Source of the DNA: Verrucomicrobia bacterium UBA3214
GTDB taxonomy: Bacteria > Verrucomicrobiota > Kiritimatiellia > RFP12 > UBA1067
NCBI GenBank assembly: GCA_002363575.1
Contig: DEWI01000063.1
Span: 53,187-61,000 of the forward strand
Direction: 5' to 3'
Length of the DNA: 7,814 bases
The notes beneath the pieces were generated by a model. That model was not told the origin of the DNA and did not search any database. It saw only the letters and a program-made list of their open reading frames with translations. Shown here piece by piece: positions 1-6,067 of the stretch. Position 1 is the stretch's first letter. Each line of letters starts with the position of its first letter. The position numbers were made by a program, and so were the translations under genes.

Positions 1-7
1 ATGTGCC

Positions 8-26
8 GCCCCATTCGGGGCTTTTT
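8..26 (+). terminator. Intrinsic terminator of a plus-strand gene lying to the left of the window
   Basis: A perfect 5-bp GC stem (GCCCC at 8-12, GGGGC at 17-21) with the loop ATTC is followed directly by five T residues at 22-26. That is the form of a small Rho-independent terminator on the plus strand. No plus-strand gene precedes it inside the window, so it would end a transcript entering from the left. In the minus direction the hairpin has A residues before it and no T run after it within the window, so it does not fit as the folD operon terminator. Confidence 0.5.
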
Positions 27-35
27 GCCGCCTAC

Positions 36-164
36 CTTCGTGGCTGGGATCACCCCCTCTTGCGACGAGCGGCAGGGGCGCCTGCCCACGAAGACAAGCG
101 TTATCATGTAGATGGCCGGGTTTGCAGTCACGGCCATTTCATCGACGACGCGGCAAGCGGCTTG
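36..164. other. Gene-free region rich in inverted repeats; possible structured RNA of unknown class
   Basis: No open frame here looks coding on either strand. The stretch holds several perfect inverted repeats: an 8-bp outer stem (36-43 with 86-93) enclosing a 6-bp hairpin GGCAGG/CCTGCC (71-76 with 81-86, which shares base 86 with the outer stem); a 7-bp stem ATGGCCG/CGGCCAT (112-118 with 131-137) with a 12-nt loop; and a 5-bp closing stem CAAGC/GCTTG (95-99 with 160-164) around it. Two adjacent branched domains suggest a folded RNA more than random GC pairing, but the strand is undecided. I looked for tRNA, tmRNA, SRP RNA, RNase P RNA, 5S rRNA and common riboswitch cores and recognised none. 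Confidence 0.25.
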
Positions 165-168
165 ATTT

Positions 169-195
169 CGCGGCGCGCTATTGCAGCGCGCCGCG
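169..195 (-). terminator. Strong hairpin at the end of the folD operon, probable terminator without a U tract
   Basis: A perfect 11-bp stem (CGCGGCGCGCT at 169-179, AGCGCGCCGCG at 185-195) with a 5-nt loop begins 6 nt beyond the TAG stop of the 97-residue gene on the minus strand. Position and strength point to the 3' end of the folD transcript. No T run follows in the minus direction, so it may end transcription with a factor or protect the 3' end, not act as a classic intrinsic terminator. Confidence 0.45.
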
Positions 196-201
196 GCTTC
201 G

Positions 202-495
202 CTATAGCGCCTCCAGGACGGCGAGGACAGCGCGCGTGACGTCGTTCGTGCCGTCGAACCAGCGGCCGTCCGCTTTCTGCGTAGAGACGAAACGCAGGGC
301 TATCGCCGTCTTGTCGAGGCCGTTTGTGGCATTGGCGACAAACTCCCGCGCTTCTTTCGTCGGCGGCGGCGCGGCGGTGGCGCGCCGCGCTTTCTCTATG
401 GCGTGCTCGACTTCGTTTTCGACGCTAGGTTCGAGCCAATCGGGATCTGCGAGCGGCGTAAGCGCCGCGAGCGCCAAAAGCGTCAGCGCCCTCAT
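202..495 (-). CDS. Small exported protein with one terpenoid-cyclase-like repeat, coupled to folD
   Basis: The 97-residue product starts with a short signal peptide: MRAL, then a hydrophobic Leu/Ala run to about residue 15, with likely cleavage before DPDW. A charged helical, proline-containing linker follows (about 25-48). The C-terminal half (about 46-97) reads like a single repeat of the prenyltransferase/squalene-oxidase alpha-barrel type: a helix 'AIALRFVSTQ', the turn 'QKADGRW' (residues 73-79) and a closing helix 'VTRAVLAVLEAL'. Those families carry many such repeats and catalytic Asp residues, so one repeat alone is unlikely to be an enzyme. The ATG at 495 overlaps the folD TGA as TGATG and has AGGAG 5 nt upstream, which makes it a better start than the in-frame ATG at 534 inside folD. 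Translation is probably coupled to folD. The function and the link to folate metabolism are unknown. Confidence 0.7.
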   Translation of the reverse strand: MRALTLLALAALTPLADPDWLEPSVENEVEHAIEKARRATAAPPPTKEAREFVANATNGLDKTAIALRFVSTQKADGRWFDGTNDVTRAVLAVLEAL

Positions 496-1403
496 CAAGG
501 CTCCTGTCCAGCGGGCGTGGCGGAAGCCACGCACTCCCCGCCGGCCGCCTTAAGCGTATTCCACAAAAGCATCGTAATCGTCATCGGGCCGACGCCGCCG
601 GGAACGGGCGTGATGGCACCGGCGACGGCGCCGCAGCTATCGGCATCGGCATCGCCGACGAGCCGGAAGCCGCGCGGCTTCGTCGCATCCGCGATTCTGT
701 TCACGCCGACATCTATGACCACTGCGCCCGGCTTCAACATATCCCCCGTCAGCGTTCCGGGGCGCCCGGCCGCCACTACGACGATATCCGCCTGGCGCGT
801 CCACTTTGCCACATCCGGCGTTCCCGTATGGCAGACCGTCACGGTGGCGTTGCATTCGCGGCGCGCCAAGAGCGCCGCGACAGGCTTGCCGACGATATTG
901 CTGCGCCCGATCACGACGGCGTGTTTGCCGGCGATCTCCATCCCCGCTTCTTCGATCAACTTGATTATCCCGTGCGGCGTGCAGGGCAGAAAGCAGTCTT
1001 CGCCGATCATCATCCTGCCGATATTGACAGGCGTAAAACCATCGACGTCTTTCGCAGGCGAAATCGCGTCGATCACCGCCTGCCCGGAGATATGGCGCGG
1101 CAACGGCAGCTGCACGAGTATGCCGTGGATGGAATCATCGGCGTTCAGCCTGCGTATCTCCTCGAGAAGCGCTTCTTCCGTCGTCTCCGCGGGAAGCCGG
1201 ATTTCCCGGGAGGCCATCCCGGCCTCCGCGCACGCCTTCTCCTTCGCCGTCACATAGCTTACGCTCGCGGGATTCTCGCCCACGAGAATGACGGCAAGCC
1301 CGGGCACGATCCCCTTCTCCGCCTTGAGCTTCGCCACGCCGCCGGCGATCTCCGCGCGCAGGCGCGATGCCAGCGCCTTGCCGTCTATGATCTTCGCACT
1401 CAT
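495..1403 (-). CDS. folD: Bifunctional methylenetetrahydrofolate dehydrogenase/cyclohydrolase FolD
   Basis: FolD interconverts 5,10-methylene-THF and 10-formyl-THF in the cytosol, with NADP+ as the usual cofactor, supplying one-carbon units for purines and fMet-tRNA. The 302-residue protein covers the whole family. It has the catalytic region 'SYVTAKEKA' with Tyr50 and Lys54, the 'VQLPLP' segment with Gln98, and 'DVDGF' with Asp121, all at the same numbers as in E. coli FolD. Further on are 'PCTPHGI' (140-146), the Rossmann-fold signature 'GRSNIVGKP' (166-174) and 'PVPGGVGPMT' near 267-276. About ten extra C-terminal residues follow the usual end. AGGAAAGG lies about 11 nt before the ATG; between them is an in-frame ATG followed at once by TAA. 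I see no clear promoter in the gap to the upstream terminator (1404-1453). The stop overlaps the start of the next gene. Confidence 0.97.
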   Translation of the reverse strand: MSAKIIDGKALASRLRAEIAGGVAKLKAEKGIVPGLAVILVGENPASVSYVTAKEKACAEAGMASREIRLPAETTEEALLEEIRRLNADDSIHGILVQLPLPRHISGQAVIDAISPAKDVDGFTPVNIGRMMIGEDCFLPCTPHGIIKLIEEAGMEIAGKHAVVIGRSNIVGKPVAALLARRECNATVTVCHTGTPDVAKWTRQADIVVVAAGRPGTLTGDMLKPGAVVIDVGVNRIADATKPRGFRLVGDADADSCGAVAGAITPVPGGVGPMTITMLLWNTLKAAGGECVASATPAGQEP

Positions 1404-1453
1404 CTTTTACATCGCCTTTCCTGCTTGTCCTGTCTCGCGGCGCCCCGCCTTAA

Positions 1454-1491
1454 AAGTTTCGGGGCGGAGACAAGGCCCCGCCCCGAAACTT
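1454..1491 (-). terminator. Intrinsic terminator after the 673-residue surface protein gene
   Basis: A perfect 14-bp stem (1454-1467 with 1478-1491) closes a 10-nt loop. In the minus direction its 3' arm ends in GAAACTT and runs into TTAA, giving a short T run. It lies about 30 nt beyond the stop codon at 1521 and before folD, so it separates the surface-protein transcript from folD. On the plus strand no T run follows the stem. Confidence 0.75.
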
Positions 1492-1520
1492 CTGCGGCCT
1501 TGCCGCATTCTGCCTATGGC

Positions 1521-3542
1521 TTAGTTCGCCGTGGGGCTGATCTTCACGCGATAGAAGCGCTGCTCGCCGCTGCGCGTGAACTGGAGCGTGACCGCCTCGC
1601 CATGGCGAGAAAGCGTCCTCGGGGTGGTTTCAGCGGGATTGACGAGCGGGAGGCTCGTGCCGCTCTCGACGGAGTAGTAGAGACCCGGCGTCGTATCGGT
1701 CAGCGTGACTTCCACGGCATCTCCGGAGAGCTGGCCACCGAGATCCGCGACGCCGGCGTTCGCCTCCGCGACGAGACCCGCGACTGCGCTCTCGGCAAAC
1801 ACCGCCGTGACGACATACTTGCCGGTCTGGGTATCCTGGACAACCTCGGTGGTGACGAGCTCGGCATAGGCTGCCGCTTCCGTCGAATCGAGCGCCGCAT
1901 CAGCAGGCGCCACGACTTTCACCTTCGCGGCCTCCTCGAGCGTATCGACCGTGACGGAACCAGCCGTCGCAGGATCGATCGTGGGCGTTTCGACAGGCTC
2001 GTCGCTGTCCGCGACAATCGAGTAGAGGAGCGTCTGTTCATCCTGCTGGAACTTCTTGCCGGAGCCGATCACTTCCGTGTAGTCGGCAAGCTCGTTGCCA
2101 TCCGCATCAGTCGGCTTCGCAGAGTACAAGCCGCCTGCGAGCGTCAGCGTGCCGTTCGCGAGGCAAATCGCGCCATTGGCGAACACGGTCGTCGCGCTGA
2201 CGTCGACCGCAAGAGCGCCGCCTTCATCAACGGTGAGGAGAGGAGTGCCAGTAGATTCATCGTAGGCGACCGAACCGCCGCCGACAGTATCGAGGATGGT
2301 CAAGCTGGCCCCGACGCCGACATAGACTTCAGAAACGGGTTCGAGCGTGCAGCCCTTGAGATCGATCGTCAGCGATTTGTTTTCCAGTTCGATCAGATCG
2401 GATTCGGAGCAGGTGTAGTTCTGGGCGAGTTCGATGGTGTCGCCGGAAACGGCGGCTGCGAGGGCTTCCTCGAAGGTGGCGTAGTAATTGCCATTGGCGA
2501 TGCGGACGCCGGCGAGGACGGAAGTGATCGCGACCGTGCCGGTCTCCTGAATCACATAATTGCCGGTGCCGTCAACAAGTGGCGCGACGTATCCAGGCTT
2601 GTACGTGACTGCGCTGATGACGAGATTTTCGCCGAGGTTGCCGGTGATCGTGAAGCCTTCGGTGGCGGTCTGCGCTTCGCCGCCGGCGACCGTATAAGTA
2701 ATGGACGCGACGCCGGCATCGAGCGTGACGGCGAAATTGACGGCTTCGGCGATCGGCGAGCCTGTGCCGCAAACGATGTCATCTACGGAGCCGGTGCCCG
2801 CGAAGCTGATGCCCTCGATCGTCGCCGCATTTGCGCTAGCCTGGTCGAGGCTGTAGAAAGTATCGGTGCCGTCGGCGGAGAGGCGCTTGCCGTCGAGATA
2901 GATCTTGAAGCCGAGGATATTGCCGTACGTGCCGTCGCATGCATTGAAGGCGACGGTCAGGCGATACCAGGAATCGACGGAGATGTCGGCGTCAAGGTTG
3001 TCGATCTCGTACGAGGTCGCGGTCGCGTTGCTGGCGGAGGCGGCGGCGACGACGACGAGCGTAGGCTTGGTCTCGTCTTGCGCATTGGCCTTGAGCCAGA
3101 CGAGGAGCTTGTCGGTCTGGCCCGGCGTCGGCGCGGTTTCGCCGGCGGTGAACTGCACCATGGTATCGATATAGCGGCCGGTCGTGGGGACTTCCGTTGC
3201 CGTGGCGCCGTACCTGCGCGTCAGGAGCATATCGGAACCCGTCTCGACCTTGAGATACTTGGCGTTGACGTCGTTGGTGCGAAACTTGGCCTGGTCGGCG
3301 GCGGCGACCTGCGCGAAGATCGCAGAAGAATCGGGGGCCGCGTCTTCCGCATACGCCGTGACGGCGGCGAAATCCGTAGCGGCGCCGTCGCCGGAGAAAG
3401 CCCACATTGTGCTGCTATTCTCCTGTACGGTGAAATCGCCGCCAACGTCGATATTTTCAAAACCCGTACCGCTGTAGTACTGCGCGTCCGCGAGCGCGAC
3501 CGCGCCTACTGCGCATCCAAGCACCATCAATACTTTTTTCAT
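1521..3542 (-). CDS. Secreted multidomain surface protein: LamG-like, beta-helix and C-terminal beta module
   Basis: The 673-residue product starts with a signal peptide (MKKVLMVLGC…ALADA, cleavage near residue 20). I chose the ATG at 3542 because AAAGGAGT sits 7 nt upstream and the signal peptide begins there; an in-frame ATG at 3584 lies upstream of the predicted transcript start. Residues about 22-265 look like a concanavalin/LamG-type beta-sandwich ('SWYRLTVAFN', 'GFKIYLDGKRL', 'ISFAGTGSVDDI'). Residues about 350-475 ('YYATFEEALAAAVSGDTIEL', then repeated short strands) resemble the beginning of a right-handed beta-helix of adhesin or pectate-lyase type. A linker rich in Thr, Ala and acidic residues (about 500-610) leads to a terminal module (about 616-670, ending 'RFYRVKIS') shared with the 250-residue protein at 6068-6820. 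No PEP-CTERM, LPXTG or membrane anchor is seen. It has its own promoter and terminator. A binding or adhesive role outside the cell is an inference; I recognise no named family. Confidence 0.85.
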   Translation of the reverse strand: MKKVLMVLGCAVGAVALADAQYYSGTGFENIDVGGDFTVQENSSTMWAFSGDGAATDFAAVTAYAEDAAPDSSAIFAQVAAADQAKFRTNDVNAKYLKVETGSDMLLTRRYGATATEVPTTGRYIDTMVQFTAGETAPTPGQTDKLLVWLKANAQDETKPTLVVVAAASASNATATSYEIDNLDADISVDSWYRLTVAFNACDGTYGNILGFKIYLDGKRLSADGTDTFYSLDQASANAATIEGISFAGTGSVDDIVCGTGSPIAEAVNFAVTLDAGVASITYTVAGGEAQTATEGFTITGNLGENLVISAVTYKPGYVAPLVDGTGNYVIQETGTVAITSVLAGVRIANGNYYATFEEALAAAVSGDTIELAQNYTCSESDLIELENKSLTIDLKGCTLEPVSEVYVGVGASLTILDTVGGGSVAYDESTGTPLLTVDEGGALAVDVSATTVFANGAICLANGTLTLAGGLYSAKPTDADGNELADYTEVIGSGKKFQQDEQTLLYSIVADSDEPVETPTIDPATAGSVTVDTLEEAAKVKVVAPADAALDSTEAAAYAELVTTEVVQDTQTGKYVVTAVFAESAVAGLVAEANAGVADLGGQLSGDAVEVTLTDTTPGLYYSVESGTSLPLVNPAETTPRTLSRHGEAVTLQFTRSGEQRFYRVKISPTAN

Positions 3543-3574
3543 GTTGTGTACTCCTTTCTCAAATCTTCGCCTAT

Positions 3575-3603
3575 ATATTAGCATAATTTTTTTTCCCCCG
3601 CAA
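3575..3603 (-). promoter_or_regulatory. Sigma-70-type promoter of the 673-residue surface protein gene
   Basis: Minus strand: -35 TTGCGG (3603-3598), a spacer of exactly 17 bp, and an extended -10 TATGC-TAATAT (-10 hexamer 3580-3575). The predicted start near 3568 gives a leader of about 26 nt containing AAAGGAGT. Directly upstream of the -35 are CCCCC and then, 13 bp away, a 16-bp A/T tract (3617-3632) like an UP element. The same layout occurs at 6939-6999. The CCCCC, TTGC and GGGGG across the -35 also form a 5-bp hairpin at 3595-3608. Confidence 0.7.
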
Positions 3604-3616
3604 GGGGGAGCGGACG

Positions 3617-3632
3617 TTTTTTTTACTTTTTT
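3617..3632 (-). promoter_or_regulatory. A-tract upstream element of the 3575-3603 promoter
   Basis: Read on the minus strand this is six A, GT, then eight A, lying at roughly -49 to -64 from the predicted start. That is close to the usual place of UP elements bound by the alpha subunit of RNA polymerase. The tract at 6981-6999 stands at the same distance from its -35. The role is inferred from position and composition. Confidence 0.45.
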
Positions 3633-3649
3633 CCCGGCGCCCCGCCGGG
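3633..3649 (-). terminator. GC hairpin after the 298-residue gene, possible terminator
   Basis: A perfect 7-bp stem (CCCGGCG at 3633-3639, CGCCGGG at 3643-3649) with a 3-nt loop lies 13 nt beyond the stop of the 298-residue gene. In the minus direction it is followed by A residues and not T, so it is not a standard intrinsic terminator. The next transcript starts about 65 bp further on, so some end point in this gap is expected. Confidence 0.35.
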
Positions 3650-3662
3650 CGCGGACGGACGA

Positions 3663-4559
3663 TTATTCGTCGTGGCCATAGTACTCGCGGATGCGGCGCA
3701 GCCTGCCCGAAGCCTCGATACGCCGCATGCCGGCCTCGTAGTCGTCGATAATGCGCTTGGCGTAATCGGGGTTCTTGCCGGAGACGAAAAGCTGGTAGCC
3801 GGAATACGCGACTCGCTTGGATTTGCGGAAGCCGTGCATGTAGCGGATGCTCGCGAGGTCGCCGGCGAAATCCGCCCATGTGTCGCGGAGTTCCGTGCCG
3901 GAGGCGTCGGGCGAAGCGAAGAATGTATTGCGCGCCTTGCGGTACGCGCCCAGCGCATCCCAGCGCATCTGCGCGATGTCGCGCTCGCGGCGGACGATTT
4001 CGCCGGACATGAAGATATTGTCTTTCATGCTGTCGAAATACTCGTTGAGGCGCGCGCCTTCGTCCTCGAGCGCGAGCGCGCCGGAATCGGCGACGGCGAC
4101 GAAGAACTTCGGCAGGACGTCCGTTGCGAAGTTCGCCACTTCCTTGGCGTCGTCGTAGAACGCCTCGGCGTCGCAGCTCGTGAACTTCGAGCGGTCGATG
4201 GCGGCGAGCGTATGCTTGAGGGCGTTCCAGTCGCCCTTGTGCGCGGCCGCCTGTATGGCGTCTATCGCCGCGAGCAGCGCGATCCTGTCCTCCAACATTT
4301 CTCTGATGTCCTTTGCGCCATGCTCGCCGAGATGGTCGAGAATCTGGCGGCCGTGGCGCATCAGATTGCCCGTGAGCGCGGAGCGCCCGGATTTGACGAC
4401 AAACGGAATCGTCCTTATGAACGTGCTTTCGAAGACGATGGCGTCTTCATCGACGCTGAGTTCGGCATCGCCGACGAGCCTGCGCTCGACAAGCTCCGGG
4501 CCGCGCTTCTGCGCGACGAGGCGGTCGATCGTCGCGACCCGCCTGGATATTCCCTGCAT
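3663..4559 (-). CDS. Unrecognised cytoplasmic-looking protein with a solute-binding-protein-like C-terminus
   Basis: I do not recognise the 298-residue product as a whole. There is no signal peptide or membrane segment. Residues about 60-250 look mainly alpha-helical and charged, with one Cys at about 157. The last ~46 residues ('YQLFVSGKNPDYAKRIIDDY…', 'IEASGRLRRIREYYG') resemble the C-terminal strand-helix end of bacterial family 3 extracellular solute-binding proteins, whose typical ending is F-[ST]-K-x-N-P-[ED] then G-x-[YL]-x-K-I. The rest shows no such fold, so this may be a fusion, a diverged relative or chance. The ATG at 4559 is preferred because GGAG lies 5 nt before it; a TTG at 4580 is possible, and the frame stays open to about 4680. 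Third codon positions are mostly G or C, supporting coding on this strand over the long antisense frame. No clear promoter is seen. Confidence 0.65.
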   Translation of the reverse strand: MQGISRRVATIDRLVAQKRGPELVERRLVGDAELSVDEDAIVFESTFIRTIPFVVKSGRSALTGNLMRHGRQILDHLGEHGAKDIREMLEDRIALLAAIDAIQAAAHKGDWNALKHTLAAIDRSKFTSCDAEAFYDDAKEVANFATDVLPKFFVAVADSGALALEDEGARLNEYFDSMKDNIFMSGEIVRRERDIAQMRWDALGAYRKARNTFFASPDASGTELRDTWADFAGDLASIRYMHGFRKSKRVAYSGYQLFVSGKNPDYAKRIIDDYEAGMRRIEASGRLRRIREYYGHDE

Positions 4560-4692
4560 CCGTTCTCCATGAGGTGGCAAGGCTGATCGAACGACATCAC
4601 CGTTTGACCTTCCAAGTCCTTTGTCTTCCTCTTTCTGCCCATGTGGTTTCGTTGTCTCGCGACCTCTGGCTCATTGGAGACTTTCACTCCAG

Positions 4693-4704
4693 ATGACGTG
4701 TCAT
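4693..4704. repeat. 12-bp near-palindrome ATGACGTGTCAT
   Basis: ATGAC and GTCAT face each other around a 2-bp centre. The site lies between the terminator of the three-gene operon and the start of the 298-residue gene, where an operator could stand. No other copy was noticed in the window, so a regulatory role is only a guess. Confidence 0.2.
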
Positions 4705-4719
4705 GTTCTGCATACAACA

Positions 4720-4750
4720 AAAGGATGCGGTGGAGACCACCGCATCCTTT
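4720..4750 (-). terminator. Strong intrinsic terminator of the three-gene surface protein operon
   Basis: A perfect 14-bp stem (AAAGGATGCGGTGG at 4720-4733, its complement at 4737-4750) encloses a 3-nt loop. In the minus direction it ends CCTTT and continues TGTTGT, giving a T-rich tail. It lies 26 nt after the TAA of the PEP-CTERM gene. The A-rich 5' flank gives it some bidirectional character, but no plus-strand gene needs it. Confidence 0.85.
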
Positions 4751-4776
4751 GCCGTACCTTGCTTGCTCGCTAGGGT

Positions 4777-5262
4777 TTAGACGTGCCTGCGCTTGAGGCC
4801 GAGGAGCGCCGTGCCGATGAGAACCATCAAGCCGCTCGTCGGCTCCGGGACGGCGCCAGGAGAGAAACTCCCACCCGACCAAGCCTGCATGGAAGAGACG
4901 GCCGTCTGGAAACTCGTCCTATAATTCGCGGTCTCTGCATAAGTGATCATCTCCGAGTGCGCGATGGCTGTGAAGTTGCCGTTATCGTAGGTGCCGAGTT
5001 CAATGTAGAAACTGCCAGTAGACTCGGTTATGCCATAAGACGCAAGGTCAGTAGTGGTCGTACCGGCAAAATTGATACCTTCAAGCTTCTGGTACGGAGT
5101 TCCGGAGCCTGTCCAATAAAGCACACCGGCATTGTATTGATCTCCAAAGGTATAGGTTTGGTTACCGACCGTCGTTGTGTCACCAACCTGCCAAAAGAGA
5201 TATTCGGCTTTGGCAAAGAGCGCCGCAGATACTACGGCCAGCCCTAAAAGAATCTTCTTCAT
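4777..5262 (-). CDS. Small PEP-CTERM exported protein
   Basis: The 161-residue product has a signal peptide (MKKILLGLAVVSAALFAKA, cleavage before EYLFWQV) and a complete PEP-CTERM sorting signal at its end: VPEP at 138-141, a hydrophobic helix at about 144-155, then KRRHV. Such tails are recognised by exosortase-type membrane enzymes, which process the protein on its way to the cell surface; no exosortase gene is in this window. The mature part (about 20-135) is rich in Thr, Tyr, Gly and Ser with no Cys and looks like a small beta-domain. The ATG at 5262 has AGAGGA 8 nt upstream; the longer in-frame ATG at 5358 overlaps the preceding gene and lacks a signal peptide. It follows the 245-residue gene by 26 bp and is the last gene before the terminator. 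The ligand or partner is unknown. Confidence 0.9.
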   Translation of the reverse strand: MKKILLGLAVVSAALFAKAEYLFWQVGDTTTVGNQTYTFGDQYNAGVLYWTGSGTPYQKLEGINFAGTTTTDLASYGITESTGSFYIELGTYDNGNFTAIAHSEMITYAETANYRTSFQTAVSSMQAWSGGSFSPGAVPEPTSGLMVLIGTALLGLKRRHV

Positions 5263-5288
5263 CGTTTTGTCCTCTTTATGTATGCAAA

Positions 5289-6026
5289 TCAGTTTGCGGA
5301 AACAGCTTTCCATGTAACGGTAGGCGCCGTTTCGCCGGTGCTGGTGCTGTGATACCATGCGCCTTGGCCGCGCGGAATCGTGACGCCTTCGCTCGTACGC
5401 GTCTTCATCCCCCAGTCATCTATTACTTCCTTGGTCCACGCAGACCCGTTCCAACGATAGATCTTGAAATTGCACACGACCTCGTCGCCAGCCTTGAGGC
5501 CAGTCCAAGTGACATCGGTATTGATATCGATTTCGGCCTTTTCAGACTGCGGGGGTGCGATGAGATTCCAGGCGTTCTGGGCGAGCTGCGCGCCGGCGAG
5601 GGACTCTGCGATCGCGCTGTACTGGCCCGTCAGATAGACAGCCGTAGCGGAAGTCTGGACGATGAGCGCAGCGCCGCGCGGAAGGGTGAAATCACTGGCG
5701 GGTTCCGACACAGCGAGCGTGCCGGTGTCGCTATTGGAAACCGTAGTCGCGCCCGTCCATGCACCATTCTGCAACACCCAGGTGTCGTAGGTGGAGCCGT
5801 TGTAGTAGAAGAGATGGTCGCCGTTGGCAAGGCCGGTGGTCGCGACAAGCGCGGCAGGGGAAATGGCTCCTCCGCCGACGGCTGTCCAAGGGCAGGCGAT
5901 GACGAGCTGAGGCTCGGAGGCGGCTTTGGTAAGCTTGATGACGCCATAGGTATTGGCGGTCTGGACAGTGACGGCAAGCGCCGCGGAAGCGGCGAGCATC
6001 GCCAACGGGAGCAGAATCTTCTTCAT
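5289..6026 (-). CDS. Exported protein with two copies of a ~90-residue beta module
   Basis: The 245-residue product begins with a signal peptide (MKKILLPLAMLAASAALA). The mature part contains two diverged copies of one module. Copy A (about 41-136) has 'ACPWTAVGGG', 'LANGDHLFYYNGSTYDTWVL', 'NGAW', 'FTLPRGAALIV'. Copy B (about 154-240) has 'NLIAPPQSE', 'LKAGDEV', 'KIYRWNGSAWTKE', 'VTIPRGQGAWY'. The shared order is a 'NLIA/VIAC' strand, an L-x-x-GD turn, Y-x-NGS with Trp, and [LI]PRG followed by a hydrophobic strand. It resembles uncharacterised verrucomicrobial surface proteins with paired 'N-L-[IV]' and 'PRG' segments, though I cannot assign a family. AAGGAGT lies 7 nt before the ATG. The gene stands 41 bp after the 250-residue gene and 26 bp before the PEP-CTERM gene, so all three are probably on one transcript. 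No C-terminal anchor is seen. Confidence 0.88.
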   Translation of the reverse strand: MKKILLPLAMLAASAALAVTVQTANTYGVIKLTKAASEPQLVIACPWTAVGGGAISPAALVATTGLANGDHLFYYNGSTYDTWVLQNGAWTGATTVSNSDTGTLAVSEPASDFTLPRGAALIVQTSATAVYLTGQYSAIAESLAGAQLAQNAWNLIAPPQSEKAEIDINTDVTWTGLKAGDEVVCNFKIYRWNGSAWTKEVIDDWGMKTRTSEGVTIPRGQGAWYHSTSTGETAPTVTWKAVSAN

Positions 6027-6067
6027 GACACGGACTCCTTATGCATTAAAGTGGAAGGTTTGGCAGA

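Noticed and set aside
36..93. A cloverleaf-like fold suggesting a tRNA
   Set aside because: The outer stem and inner hairpins do not have tRNA arm lengths, there is no GTTCRA T-loop or D-loop GG, and the small inner hairpins have wrong loop sizes.
3..239. A 78-codon plus-strand frame at the left edge
   Set aside because: It overlaps the terminator hairpin and the inverted repeats, has no binding site in view, and its Arg/His/Ala-rich product resembles translated structured RNA or noise.
828..3581. A 917-codon open frame on the plus strand, opposite folD and the 673-residue gene
   Set aside because: It lies antisense to folD, which is certain, and to a gene with signal peptide, ribosome binding site, promoter and terminator. 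Its product is an Arg/Asp/Gly-rich sequence without motifs or a good start, as expected from the reverse frame of GC-rich genes.
3595..3608. The CCCCC-GCAA-GGGGG hairpin as an intrinsic terminator
   Set aside because: Its 3' arm on the minus strand leads into A residues, not T, and the plus strand has no gene to end. Its exact match to the -35 position of a promoter explains it better.
3672..4586. A 304-codon plus-strand frame opposite the 298-residue gene
   Set aside because: The minus frame has G/C-rich third positions, a GGAG binding site and protein-like helices; the plus frame mirrors it and is dominated by Ala, Arg, Val, Glu and Asp. Kept as a shadow, though the minus gene is itself unnamed.
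4415..4882. A 155-codon minus frame overlapping the start of the 298-residue gene, containing MGRKRKTKDLEGQTVMSFD
   Set aside because: I considered a frameshifted N-terminus for the neighbouring gene. The frame turns into Ser/Arg-rich shadow sequence within the overlap, runs across the operon terminator and has no clear binding site. A sequencing-level frameshift near 4540 cannot be fully excluded.
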